Positions 9,752 to 18,544 of a stretch of 64,000 bases of DNA are shown in pieces. The position numbers and the translations under genes are program-made. Numbering within the stretch: the stretch's first letter is position 1; each line of letters begins with the position of its first letter. The notes below the pieces were generated by a model. That model was given only the letters and a program-made list of their open reading frames with translations, was not told where the DNA came from and searched no databases. Origin of the DNA: Pseudomonadota bacterium (GTDB taxonomy: Bacteria > Pseudomonadota > Gammaproteobacteria > Acidiferrobacterales > UBA6901); NCBI GenBank assembly GCA_021819085.1, contig JAKASJ010000004.1:76728-140727 (forward strand). Direction: 5' to 3'.

Positions 9752-10573
9752 ATGGTTGCACGCGATCCCCACCGTTTCGCTAACGAACTGGATCAAGGTA
9801 CGCTCGAGCGCCTTATTGCCCGCCTGGAAGGCCGTTCGCGGGACGCAGTTTTCACGAGATTGTTTGACAAGTACGTGGCCCGCCTGGCCATGCCTCAATC
9901 CCCACGGATACTTGAAGTCGGATGCGGTACCGGAGCCATGCTGCGGTTGCTGGTGCGGCGCGCTGACTTTACCGGTGAGGCCATAGGTGTTGATCATTGC
10001 AGTCCCTTCATTGAGGCCGGGCGTAGATTCGCCGACAATGAGAGAGTAGGAGACCGGATCACTTTCCGGGTCGGAGATGTCCACCACCTGGATTTTCCTG
10101 ACGCATCTTTCGATGTGGTAATCGCCCACACGCTGGTCAGCCACGTTACCGAGCCGGCAATGGTGGTTGGCGAGATGGGAAGGGTGGTCCGTTCGGGCGG
10201 CACAATAGTGATATTTGACGGTGACTACGCCTCTCTGACCTACTCCTTTGCGGATCACAGCTTCGGCCGTCAAATGGATGCAGCACTGGCAAGCGCCACG
10301 TTCAACAATCCGCGGATCATGCGGGACCTGCCGCGACTGCTGCCTGAATTGGGGCTGAGTCTGGTCGACGCCTGGGGCGACGCGGTGGTCGAAATCGGAA
10401 CCGGCAGGTACTTCAAGTCTTTCGCAGAGACATACGTGCCGTACGTAGAGAAAGCCGGCCTGTTGCCCGCGCAGCAGATCGAAGTCTGGCTGAGCGAGCA
10501 GCAACGCGCGATGAGCGACGGCACGTTCTTCGCTGCGTGCAATTATTACACCTATCTGGCCGGACGCAGATGA
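9752..10573 (+). CDS. Class I SAM-dependent methyltransferase
   Basis: Motif I ILEVGCGTGAMLRLL, then VGDVHHLDFPDASFDVVIAHTLVSHV. Confidence 0.8.
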   Translation: MVARDPHRFANELDQGTLERLIARLEGRSRDAVFTRLFDKYVARLAMPQSPRILEVGCGTGAMLRLLVRRADFTGEAIGVDHCSPFIEAGRRFADNERVGDRITFRVGDVHHLDFPDASFDVVIAHTLVSHVTEPAMVVGEMGRVVRSGGTIVIFDGDYASLTYSFADHSFGRQMDAALASATFNNPRIMRDLPRLLPELGLSLVDAWGDAVVEIGTGRYFKSFAETYVPYVEKAGLLPAQQIEVWLSEQQRAMSDGTFFAACNYYTYLAGRR

Positions 10574-10792
10574 TTCCGTCCAGCGTCAAGCAAGGAACGC
10601 GCTGGCTTGCATATACCGGCAGGCCGGCCAGAAGAGGGCAAGCAGTTTCTGGCGCGCCAGGAGCATCCTCTTGCCCGAATCCGCTCCATAGACCCTGGTG
10701 TCGGGAGCGATCGGATCTGGCAGGATGGATGCGCCTACGCTGTGCAGGCCATGGGTGGCCGAAAGGGTTTTCGTCGAAATGCCTTCAGGACA

Positions 10793-11674
10793 ATGATGCA
10801 TATCTACATCGTTGATGTCTTCGCGGAACAGCGATACTCGGGCAATCAGCTGGCCGTCGTGACCGGCGGCGAAGGTCTGTCCGTCGAAACGATGCAGCAG
10901 ATTGCGGCAGAGATGAATTATTCCGAGACCGTATTTGCAGACACCGCACCGGAACACGATGATGGATATCGGGTGCGGATTTTCACGCCGGCGCGGGAAA
11001 TCGCCTTTGCGGGACATCCGGTCGTGGGCACGGCGTGGGTGATCCGGCGGCATGTGGCGTTCGGCAATTCGAACGCCGTGCGGCTTAACCTTTCGGTGGG
11101 ACAGATCCCGGTCACTTTCGAGCGCACCGCCGAGGGCAGCGAGATTGCATGGTTCCTGGCGCCGCAGGTCCGCTTCGGAGCGGTCTGCGATCGTGAATCG
11201 ATCGCTGCCGCGCTTGGAATATCGCCGGGTGACATCGATACCGCGTCTCCCGTTCAGATTGCCACAGCCGGCATCTCGGCGATAATCGTGCCGCTGCGAA
11301 GCCTCCAGGCGCTGAAGCGCAGCATGTTTGACCTGGATGCGTTCACTCCGCTGGCAGCACAGGGGTTTCCGCCGCTCGTTTACCTCTTTTGCCACGAGAC
11401 CCATGATCCGCGAAACGATCTGTGCGTGCGCTTCTTCTTCGAGGCGTATGGCGTGCGCGAGGATCCGGCCACCGGAAATGGTGCGGCATTTCTTGGCGCG
11501 TATCTGCTGGAACACCGTCTGTTGGGCGGGACAGACCTGTCGCTGCGCATCGAGCAGGGCCATGAGGTCCGCCGCCCGTCGCTCATCAGGCTGCGCGCAT
11601 GCATGAACGGCGGATTGCGAGAAGTCAGTGTCGGCGGACAGGTTGTCGCGACGATGCAGGGAGAATTGCTGTGA
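10793..11674 (+). CDS. PhzF-family isomerase/epimerase
   Basis: MMHIYIVDVFAEQRYSGNQLAVV, EMNYSETVF, RIFTPAREIAFAGHPVVGTAWV, EDPATGNGAAFLGAYL. Confidence 0.9.
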   Translation: MMHIYIVDVFAEQRYSGNQLAVVTGGEGLSVETMQQIAAEMNYSETVFADTAPEHDDGYRVRIFTPAREIAFAGHPVVGTAWVIRRHVAFGNSNAVRLNLSVGQIPVTFERTAEGSEIAWFLAPQVRFGAVCDRESIAAALGISPGDIDTASPVQIATAGISAIIVPLRSLQALKRSMFDLDAFTPLAAQGFPPLVYLFCHETHDPRNDLCVRFFFEAYGVREDPATGNGAAFLGAYLLEHRLLGGTDLSLRIEQGHEVRRPSLIRLRACMNGGLREVSVGGQVVATMQGELL

Positions 11675-11755
11675 GTGTCGCACGGCAACGGCGTCATAGC
11701 CGCATCATGCGACCGGTGACGCCGGCCGCCGCCTTCGCCGCAGCAAGGATACGGG

Positions 11756-12256
11756 ATGGAATCAGTCCTCGTTAGCGCCTGTCTTCTGGGCCAGGCTGTC
11801 CGCTACGACGGAAGGGATACGCTCTGCGATCACCCCGTCCTGCAACGCTGGTATCGGGAGGGACGCATCGTGGCAGTGTGCCCGGAGGTTGCCGGCGGCC
11901 TGCCGGTTCCACGTCCGCGCTCGGAGATCGCCTTCGCCGCCGGAAACGTGCTTGACGGTTCGGCGAAAGTTGTCGATTCCGGCGGCCGCGATGTCACGGT
12001 GTATTTCCTTAAGGGGGCAGGGCAGGCGCTCGAGGTTGCGCAGGAGCGGAACATCCGGATCGCGATATTGAAGGAAGGCAGTCCGTCGTGCGGATCGCAT
12101 GTCATTTTCGATGGAAGCTTTACCGGCTCCAAAGTGCGCGGCTCCGGGGTGACTGCCGCGAAGCTGCGCCAGGCTGGTATTCACGTCTTCAGTGAGGATG
12201 AAATCGCAGAAGCGGAAATGCTGCTCCAAAAGCTGGAAACGGGAACCGCAGCCTGA
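11756..12256 (+). CDS. DUF523 domain protein
   Basis: VSACLLGQAVRYDGRD...VAVCPEVAGGLPVPRPRSEI...ILKEGSPSCGSHVIFDGSFTG. Confidence 0.85.
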   Translation: MESVLVSACLLGQAVRYDGRDTLCDHPVLQRWYREGRIVAVCPEVAGGLPVPRPRSEIAFAAGNVLDGSAKVVDSGGRDVTVYFLKGAGQALEVAQERNIRIAILKEGSPSCGSHVIFDGSFTGSKVRGSGVTAAKLRQAGIHVFSEDEIAEAEMLLQKLETGTAA

Positions 12257-12558
12257 TCCGGCGTTTTTCAGCCGTCGGTACGCCGGGTGCTGTCCCGCGA
12301 CCATTGCCAGTGGACCGAGGGGGCCCCTTGTCCTTTACGGCCTTGAGACGCCAGCGGCTTGGTCTGGCGGCATGCCGAACCGGAGCGAGACCTGCCAAAC
12401 ATAATCCAATCCTATTGATGTGATCGATATAAAGTCTTGGAAACAGGAATGGGCTTGTCTCATAGTGTTGAAGCGACTGCAGCTTCCGGAAGCACCCCGG
12501 AACCCCCGGCAGCGGTGCGCTTCCGGCCGAAACTGTTCAAATTCGCGGACCATGCCCT

Positions 12559-13917
12559 ATGAAAGTCGATTTGGCTGAAAATTACCGTGGCACCGATATG
12601 GGACGGGAAGCGGCGGCGCTCCTCGGTCCCTGCGTACAGTGCGGACAGTGTACATTTATTTGCCCCACTTTCCGGCTTCTCGACGATGAATGGGACGGGC
12701 CCCGTGGACGAATCTATCTGATCAAGCAGATGCTCGAGGGCGAGATGCCCAGCGCCGCTTCCTTGCTTCCCGCCTATACGCTGAAGACACTCCAGCATGA
12801 CACGATCGGGGCCAACCTCCGGGAGCATCTGGACCGCTGCCTGACCTGCCGATCCTGCGAGGCCAGCTGCCCGCAGGGAGTCCGCTACGGACGCCTGCTC
12901 GACATAGGCAGGGAACTGGTCGAGGGGGAATCACCGCGTCCGTTCATAGAAAGACTGGTGCGCAGGGCCTTGCGTGCCATTGTCCCGCATCGCCGCAGGT
13001 TTACGGCGCTGTTGCGCATCGGACAATCGTTGCGCAAGTTCCTGCCCCGTGATCTGCAGTCCAGAGTGCCACGGCGCAGGCCGATGGGTGAGTGGCCGGA
13101 CCGGCCGCACGCCCGCAGCATGCTCGTCTGGCAAGGCTGCGTGCAACCGGCTTTGGCGCCGGACATCAACGCTGCAGCGGCGCGCGTGCTGGATCGCCTG
13201 GGAATCCGGCTGATCAGGGCCGGGGATGGGTGCTGCGGTGCGGTCAGCCAGCATATGGGAGCGGCGGATGAGGCGCGCGCATTCATGCGCCGCAATATCG
13301 ACGCCCTGTGGCCGTACATCGAGGCCGGTGCTGAGGCGATCGTCCTCACAGCCAGCGGCTGTGGTGCATTCTTCCGTGAGTACGTTCATCTGCTGCGGAA
13401 CGAACCCGAATATCGAGACAAGGCGAAACGCGTCTCCGAGCTGACAAAAGACATCGCCGAGGTCGTCACGGACGCTTGGAGGAATGACGAGAATGCGTCT
13501 CCTGGACAGCAGCAGGGCCCGCGCATCGCGTTTTTGTCGTCCTGCAGCCTGCAGCACAGCCAGAAACTCAACTCCGTAGCCGAGAAACTCCTGTGCCGGG
13601 CCGGGTTCAAGCTGGTGTCCGTATCCTATTCCTTTATGTGCTGCGGCGCAGCCGGCACCTATTCGATTCTGCAGAGGAAACTATCGGAGTCCTTGCGCAT
13701 GCGCAAACTGGGTACACTGCTGGCTACACGTCCACAGGCCATTGCAACCGCCAATATCGGCTGCATGATGCATGTAGCGGCTGCTTCGCCGGTGCCGGTC
13801 CGCCACTGGATCGAATTTCTTGATGAAACGTTTGCCGCCGGTGACGTAGAAATGAAACCGCAGGGTACGGCTCGGACCCAGGTGCGGCAGGCAATGCAGA
13901 ATGCCCAGGCCGGATAG
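12559..13917 (+). CDS. glcF: Glycolate oxidase iron-sulfur subunit
   Basis: Two ferredoxin-type motifs CVQCGQCTFICPTFR and CLTCRSCEASCPQGVRYG plus cysteine-rich CCG domains (GCVQPALAP, GDGCCGAV, SCSLQH, CCGAAGTYS). Confidence 0.85.
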   Translation: MKVDLAENYRGTDMGREAAALLGPCVQCGQCTFICPTFRLLDDEWDGPRGRIYLIKQMLEGEMPSAASLLPAYTLKTLQHDTIGANLREHLDRCLTCRSCEASCPQGVRYGRLLDIGRELVEGESPRPFIERLVRRALRAIVPHRRRFTALLRIGQSLRKFLPRDLQSRVPRRRPMGEWPDRPHARSMLVWQGCVQPALAPDINAAAARVLDRLGIRLIRAGDGCCGAVSQHMGAADEARAFMRRNIDALWPYIEAGAEAIVLTASGCGAFFREYVHLLRNEPEYRDKAKRVSELTKDIAEVVTDAWRNDENASPGQQQGPRIAFLSSCSLQHSQKLNSVAEKLLCRAGFKLVSVSYSFMCCGAAGTYSILQRKLSESLRMRKLGTLLATRPQAIATANIGCMMHVAAASPVPVRHWIEFLDETFAAGDVEMKPQGTARTQVRQAMQNAQAG

Positions 13918-13984
13918 CAGGGCATGATCGCGCTACCAGCCGGTCTGGGTCTTCCCAAAGTCCAAAAATCTTGACCCGTTGTTT

Positions 13985-14235
13985 CCTGACGTATGTTGCA
14001 AAAAAGAAGGATACACAAGCTGTTCCTTGTTGGTCTTGCCAACACAATGACGCCCGGGGACGTGAATACGGGTTAAAAAAATAGGTGTTTTCGCGAACGG
14101 GTGGTCGTGGAGCTCCGGCGCCGTGAGGGCTACCTGGCCCGCGGCGCTCACGATCTGGCGTTCCGGGAGGTAGCCGTTGCGCACAACCGCGCGCGGGCCG
14201 GTGGAGGTCCCCGGGTTTTCCCGTTGTTCCACCGA
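13985..14235 (-). pseudogene. IS256/mutator-family transposase fragment
   Basis: Minus-strand reading gives STGPRAVVRNGYLPERQIVSAAGQVALTAPELHDHPFAKTPIFLTRIHVPGRH, resembling the VVRNGYLPER...TGIGPV...P..RD segment of IS256 transposases; no full ORF. Confidence 0.6.
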
Positions 14236-14615
14236 TTACGCCAAACGCGCCTCGATGACCTGCCGGGTGCTCCGGCGAACGAGATTGTCCTGCCTGAGGC
14301 GCATTCCCGTAGACCGCGGGAGCGTTTTTCATTACGGTTGAATGACTTTCATTATCGGGGTTCAGGCTCCGGTTACGACAATCAGATCCTCGGCGGAAAT
14401 CCCCACCGCTGCAACTCCTGCTGGTGGAAGGCCGTACACCAGATTCGTACCTTGGCTCTCGACAGCGCTATCGACATCAGCGATAGTCCTGTCCGGGAAT
14501 CCGGATGAAGCGTGTGCTGCGAAACGTCGGATTCGCACGTTAAATTCCTGGCAAGCTGTGTCATTTCATCCAAGTGAAGGATGCGCCATTGTCGGCTCCT
14601 TCAGGTGGGGTCTCC

Positions 14616-15074
14616 ATGCAGGCACGAATGGATTATCACGAGAAGGCGCCGGGTGTTGTCGAGGCAATGCGCCGGCTTGAGGCTTACGTGCGCCAGTGCG
14701 GGCTCGAGCGCCCGTTAATCGAACTGATCAAGGTGCGCGCCTCGCAGATCAACGGCTGTGCGTACTGCATCGACATGCATACCCAGGACGCGCGAGTGCG
14801 GGGCGAAAGCGAGCAGCGGCTGTACGCGCTGGATGCCTGGGAGGAGACGCCGTTTTTCACAGAGCGTGAGCGCGCTGCGCTCGCCTGGACCGAGGCCGTG
14901 ACGCGTGTCGCCGACAGCCGCGTGCCCGACGATGTTTACGATCGCGTGCGCCGGCAGTTCTCCGAAAAGGAACTGGCCGATCTCACGCTGGCGATCGTGA
15001 CCATCAACGGCTGGAACCGGTTGGCCATTGCGTTTCGCATGGTGCCCGGAAGTTACCGGCCGGAGCACGCCTGA
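14616..15074 (+). CDS. Carboxymuconolactone decarboxylase family / AhpD-like protein
   Basis: IKVRASQINGCAYCIDMHTQDAR CxxC motif, ERAALAWTEAVTRV, ELADLTLAIVTINGWNRLAI. Confidence 0.9.
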   Translation: MQARMDYHEKAPGVVEAMRRLEAYVRQCGLERPLIELIKVRASQINGCAYCIDMHTQDARVRGESEQRLYALDAWEETPFFTERERAALAWTEAVTRVADSRVPDDVYDRVRRQFSEKELADLTLAIVTINGWNRLAIAFRMVPGSYRPEHA

Positions 15075-15168
15075 CACATCATGCGATGCGGGCCGCGCGC
15101 CATCGCCGCTCCCGTCCCCGGCAGCCAGGCACAAATCTGCGTCGAGCAGGTTTGCGGAGCATCATCGT

Positions 15169-16782
15169 TCAACCCGGTCTGTGCTGTATCATCTTTTGGG
15201 CCACGGATTCGGCAACCTTCATTCCATCTACCGCGGCGGAGATGATCCCGCCGGCGAAGCCGGCGCCTTCACCGGCGGGATACAAGCCTTTCGTATTCAC
15301 GCTTTCGAATTGCTCGTCGCGCTCGATCCGGACAGGAGAGGACGTGCGTGTCTCGACGCCGGTAAGCACGGCATCGTTCATGCCAAAGCCCTGGATGATC
15401 CGGTCGAACGCCGGGATAGCCTCACGAATGGCGGTGATCGCGAAGTCGGGGAGGGCGTCGGCCAGATCTGTGAGCGTGACACCGGGGGTGTAAGAAGGAA
15501 TCACCGCACCCAGCGCCGTAGAAGACCTGCCAGCGAGGAAATCTCCTACGAGCTGTGCCGGGGCATTGTAATTGGCGCCGCCAAGCTGAAATGCCCTTTT
15601 TTCCAGATCGCGTTGTAATGCGATGCCTGCGAGCGCATGTTTGTCCCCAAAGTCCTGGGGCGTGATGCCAACAACGATGCCGGAATTGGCGTTGCGTTCG
15701 TTACGCGAGTAATGACTCATGCCATTGGTGACGACTGCGCCGGCTTCCGAGACTGCCGCCACCACCTGCCCGCCGGGGCACATGCAGAAACTGTAGACCG
15801 AACGGCCGTTCCTGCAATGGTGCACGAGTTTGTAGTCGGCAGCCCCGAGCGCCGGGTGCACGGCATCCGACCCGAAGCGGCGGGCGTTGATCATGCTCTG
15901 CGGGTGTTCGATTCGGAACCCAATCGAAAATGACTTGGGCAGGATGTGTACACCGCGACGGTACAGCATTTCGACGGTGTCGCGTGCGCTGTGGCCGATG
16001 GCGAGGATTACATGATCGGTGCTGATGGTTTCGCCGCTGGCTAGCATAACACCACGCACCGCGCCGTTTTCGATCACGATGTCCACGACGTGACTTTCAA
16101 ATCGAATTTCGCCACCGAGCTCGATAATCCGGTGCCGGAGGTTTTCCACTACCTTTACCAGACGCAAGGTGCCGATGTGCGGTTTGCTGATGTAGTTGAT
16201 TTCCTCTGGCGCGCCGCAGTCCACGAAGTCCCGCAGTATGTGCCGGATGTGATGACCCCGGTCCTTGATACCAGTATGGAGTTTGCCGTCGGAGAAAGTG
16301 CCCGCACCGCCCTCGCCGAATTGCACGTTGGATTCGGGACAGAAGCGGCGGTGGCGCCAGAAATTCCATACGTCCTGAGTCCGTTGTCGCACGGTTCTTC
16401 CACGCTCGAGAATGACGGGACTGAAACCCATACGCGCGAGCGACAGTCCGGCAAACAGGCCGCACGGGCCGGTGCCGATGACTACCGGGCGCGATTTGAG
16501 TTTTTCGGGTGCCCGTACCGGGAAGCGGTAGGTTTCATCCGGTGCCTTCATCACGTGACGATTGCAGTGCAGGCGCTGGAGAAGTTTTGCCTCGTCGCGC
16601 ACCTCGACATCGATGGTGTAAACGAATACGACTTCACTGGTCTTGCGTGCATCGTGGCCCCGGCGGCACACGCGAAAGCCCAGCAGGTCATGTTCGGCTA
16701 TGCCAAGAGTACGCAGGATTGCAGCCTTGATCTCAATCTCGTGATGATCGAGGCCGAGACGCACTTCAGTCAGTCGTAACAT
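15169..16782 (-). CDS. FAD-dependent dehydrogenase / NAD(P)/FAD-dependent oxidoreductase (COG2509-like)
   Basis: PVVIGTGPCGLFAGLSLARMGFSPVILERG, GEGGAGTFSDGKLHTGIKD, FCMCPGGQVVAA, GLYPAGEGAGFAGGIISAAVDGMK. Confidence 0.85.
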   Translation of the reverse strand: MLRLTEVRLGLDHHEIEIKAAILRTLGIAEHDLLGFRVCRRGHDARKTSEVVFVYTIDVEVRDEAKLLQRLHCNRHVMKAPDETYRFPVRAPEKLKSRPVVIGTGPCGLFAGLSLARMGFSPVILERGRTVRQRTQDVWNFWRHRRFCPESNVQFGEGGAGTFSDGKLHTGIKDRGHHIRHILRDFVDCGAPEEINYISKPHIGTLRLVKVVENLRHRIIELGGEIRFESHVVDIVIENGAVRGVMLASGETISTDHVILAIGHSARDTVEMLYRRGVHILPKSFSIGFRIEHPQSMINARRFGSDAVHPALGAADYKLVHHCRNGRSVYSFCMCPGGQVVAAVSEAGAVVTNGMSHYSRNERNANSGIVVGITPQDFGDKHALAGIALQRDLEKRAFQLGGANYNAPAQLVGDFLAGRSSTALGAVIPSYTPGVTLTDLADALPDFAITAIREAIPAFDRIIQGFGMNDAVLTGVETRTSSPVRIERDEQFESVNTKGLYPAGEGAGFAGGIISAAVDGMKVAESVAQKMIQHRPG

Positions 16783-17327
16783 GGAGGATAGGGGAAAATC
16801 GATAAAACGGGCCGGGATCAATTCGCGCCGTCGCGATCCAATTTTGATTCCGGTATCTGGCCACTCTCTGGAAAACACCGAGGAGAGAAGGGCGCACCTC
16901 CCCGGATACGCTCAACTGCAATAGCTGAAATAACCGTAATGCGGTTTTGTTCCATCAACAGGCCGGACAATGTCATTCGCATATCGTACCTTAAAACAAG
17001 CGTGTATAGCGCGACTGCTATAAATTGTCAGGTTATTGCAGGCGTGGATGGTCACCACTTTTGGCATATATAGAACACCTCCCTTTGTGAAGATGGAGTG
17101 TCTGCTGGAATAAGCCATGCCTGGCCATGCATCCGCCGATGAAGCTTTGGTATTCACAGAAAGTTGACTTTATCAGTAGGAATATGGTACCGGTATGATT
17201 GCTAAGCAAGTGATACGCTGTTCGCTGATTTGCTTGGTTCGATTTCTGGATCCGTGGCTGGCGCTTGAGACAGCCATCCTGGCGTCAGCTTCGTTGACAT
17301 ACGAACTGGCTAATTGGGAGCAATCGA

Positions 17328-18086
17328 ATGTTCACCAGCAATCCCTTCGCCGACCTTACCGTTTTCCTGTCCCCGCGTGTCATGCAGGTTTACATCGTCG
17401 TGATGATCCTCGCGGTTGCCGTGGGCACGGTGCTAGACATGCTGCACAAGGGCAGTGCCGAGTTCTTCGTGCGACAAAGAAAGAAATCAGCAGCGGCAGC
17501 GACGAAACGGCTTGGGGTCGTGGATAACACTTCCCTGGCGGTCCGGACATTCATGAAAGAAGTCCTCACCTCCGGTGAATTCTGCAACCCGAAGCGGCGG
17601 ATTTCGCATCTGCTGATGTTCTACGGCTTCGTGGTCTATCTCGTCACGACCATCGGCATGGTCTTCGCCTATCCCGTTCCGGACACGCCGGTGCCGGCGG
17701 CCTGGCCGGTCCTGTGGAACATCGGTGCGCTGATGGTCCTGAGCGGTGGTTACTGGTTCTTTTTCTTCATCCGGGTGGACGTCGCCAAGGAGGGCCATTC
17801 GCCGTTTCGCCTGATGCGCGCCGACCTGTTCATCGTCAGCCTGCTGGCGAGTGTCACGTTCGCGCTCATATGGGAGTTCGTGCAGACAACGGGCAATCTG
17901 CGGGCAACACAGATCGCCTTCGCCCTCTACATCTTCTGCTCCACGGTGCTGTTTGTCGGCGTTCCCTGGTCCAAGTTCGCTCACATGTTCTACAAACCCG
18001 CGGCGGCTTTCCAGAAAAGAGTGGAAGAGGCGAACGGTTCCTCTAGCCTGCCGCGACCCGCTGAAGTCCGCTATATAAAGAGGTGA
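17328..18086 (+). CDS. aprM: Adenylylsulfate reductase membrane anchor subunit
   Basis: Polytopic protein with heme/quinone-type helices (RRISHLLMFYGFVVYLVTTIGMVFAYP), directly upstream of aprB and aprA. Confidence 0.85.
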   Translation: MFTSNPFADLTVFLSPRVMQVYIVVMILAVAVGTVLDMLHKGSAEFFVRQRKKSAAAATKRLGVVDNTSLAVRTFMKEVLTSGEFCNPKRRISHLLMFYGFVVYLVTTIGMVFAYPVPDTPVPAAWPVLWNIGALMVLSGGYWFFFFIRVDVAKEGHSPFRLMRADLFIVSLLASVTFALIWEFVQTTGNLRATQIAFALYIFCSTVLFVGVPWSKFAHMFYKPAAAFQKRVEEANGSSSLPRPAEVRYIKR

Positions 18087-18090
18087 ACCC

Positions 18091-18540
18091 ATGCCCACCT
18101 TCGTTTACATGACGCGCTGCGACGGTTGCGGCGAGTGCGTGGATATCTGTCCGTCCGACATCATGCACATCGATCGGACCTACCGGCGTGCGTACAACAT
18201 GGAGCCCAACTTCTGCTGGGAATGCTATTCGTGCGTCAAGGCCTGCCCGCAGCACGCGATCGACGTCCGCGGCTATGCGGACTTTGCCCCGCTCGGCCAC
18301 AGCGTGCGGGTGCTTCGGGAGGAGGACAAGGGAACGGTGTCCTGGAAGATAAGATACCGCGACGGACGGATAAAGGAATTCATGTTCCCGATCCGCACCA
18401 CGCCCTGGGGTTCCATCAAGGGGCCGGCCGAGTACGCGGTGCCTGACCCGAAGGGGCTGAACTCGGTCCTGCTGGCACACGAGCCCGAGGCGCTCATGGT
18501 CGGATCGCTCCCCACCCTGACCGCCATGAAAAAGGAATAG
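18091..18540 (+). CDS. aprB: Adenylylsulfate reductase beta subunit
   Basis: MPTFVYMTRCDGCGECVDICPSDIMHID...FCWECYSCVKACPQHAIDVRGYADF two [4Fe-4S] motifs. Confidence 0.95.
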   Translation: MPTFVYMTRCDGCGECVDICPSDIMHIDRTYRRAYNMEPNFCWECYSCVKACPQHAIDVRGYADFAPLGHSVRVLREEDKGTVSWKIRYRDGRIKEFMFPIRTTPWGSIKGPAEYAVPDPKGLNSVLLAHEPEALMVGSLPTLTAMKKE

Positions 18541-18544
18541 CGCC

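Noticed and set aside
17164-17299. Possible sigma-70 boxes upstream of aprM (TTGACT...TATGAT; TTGACA at 17294)
   Set aside because: Spacing between the first pair is ~24 nt and the second -35-like box is too close to the start codon.
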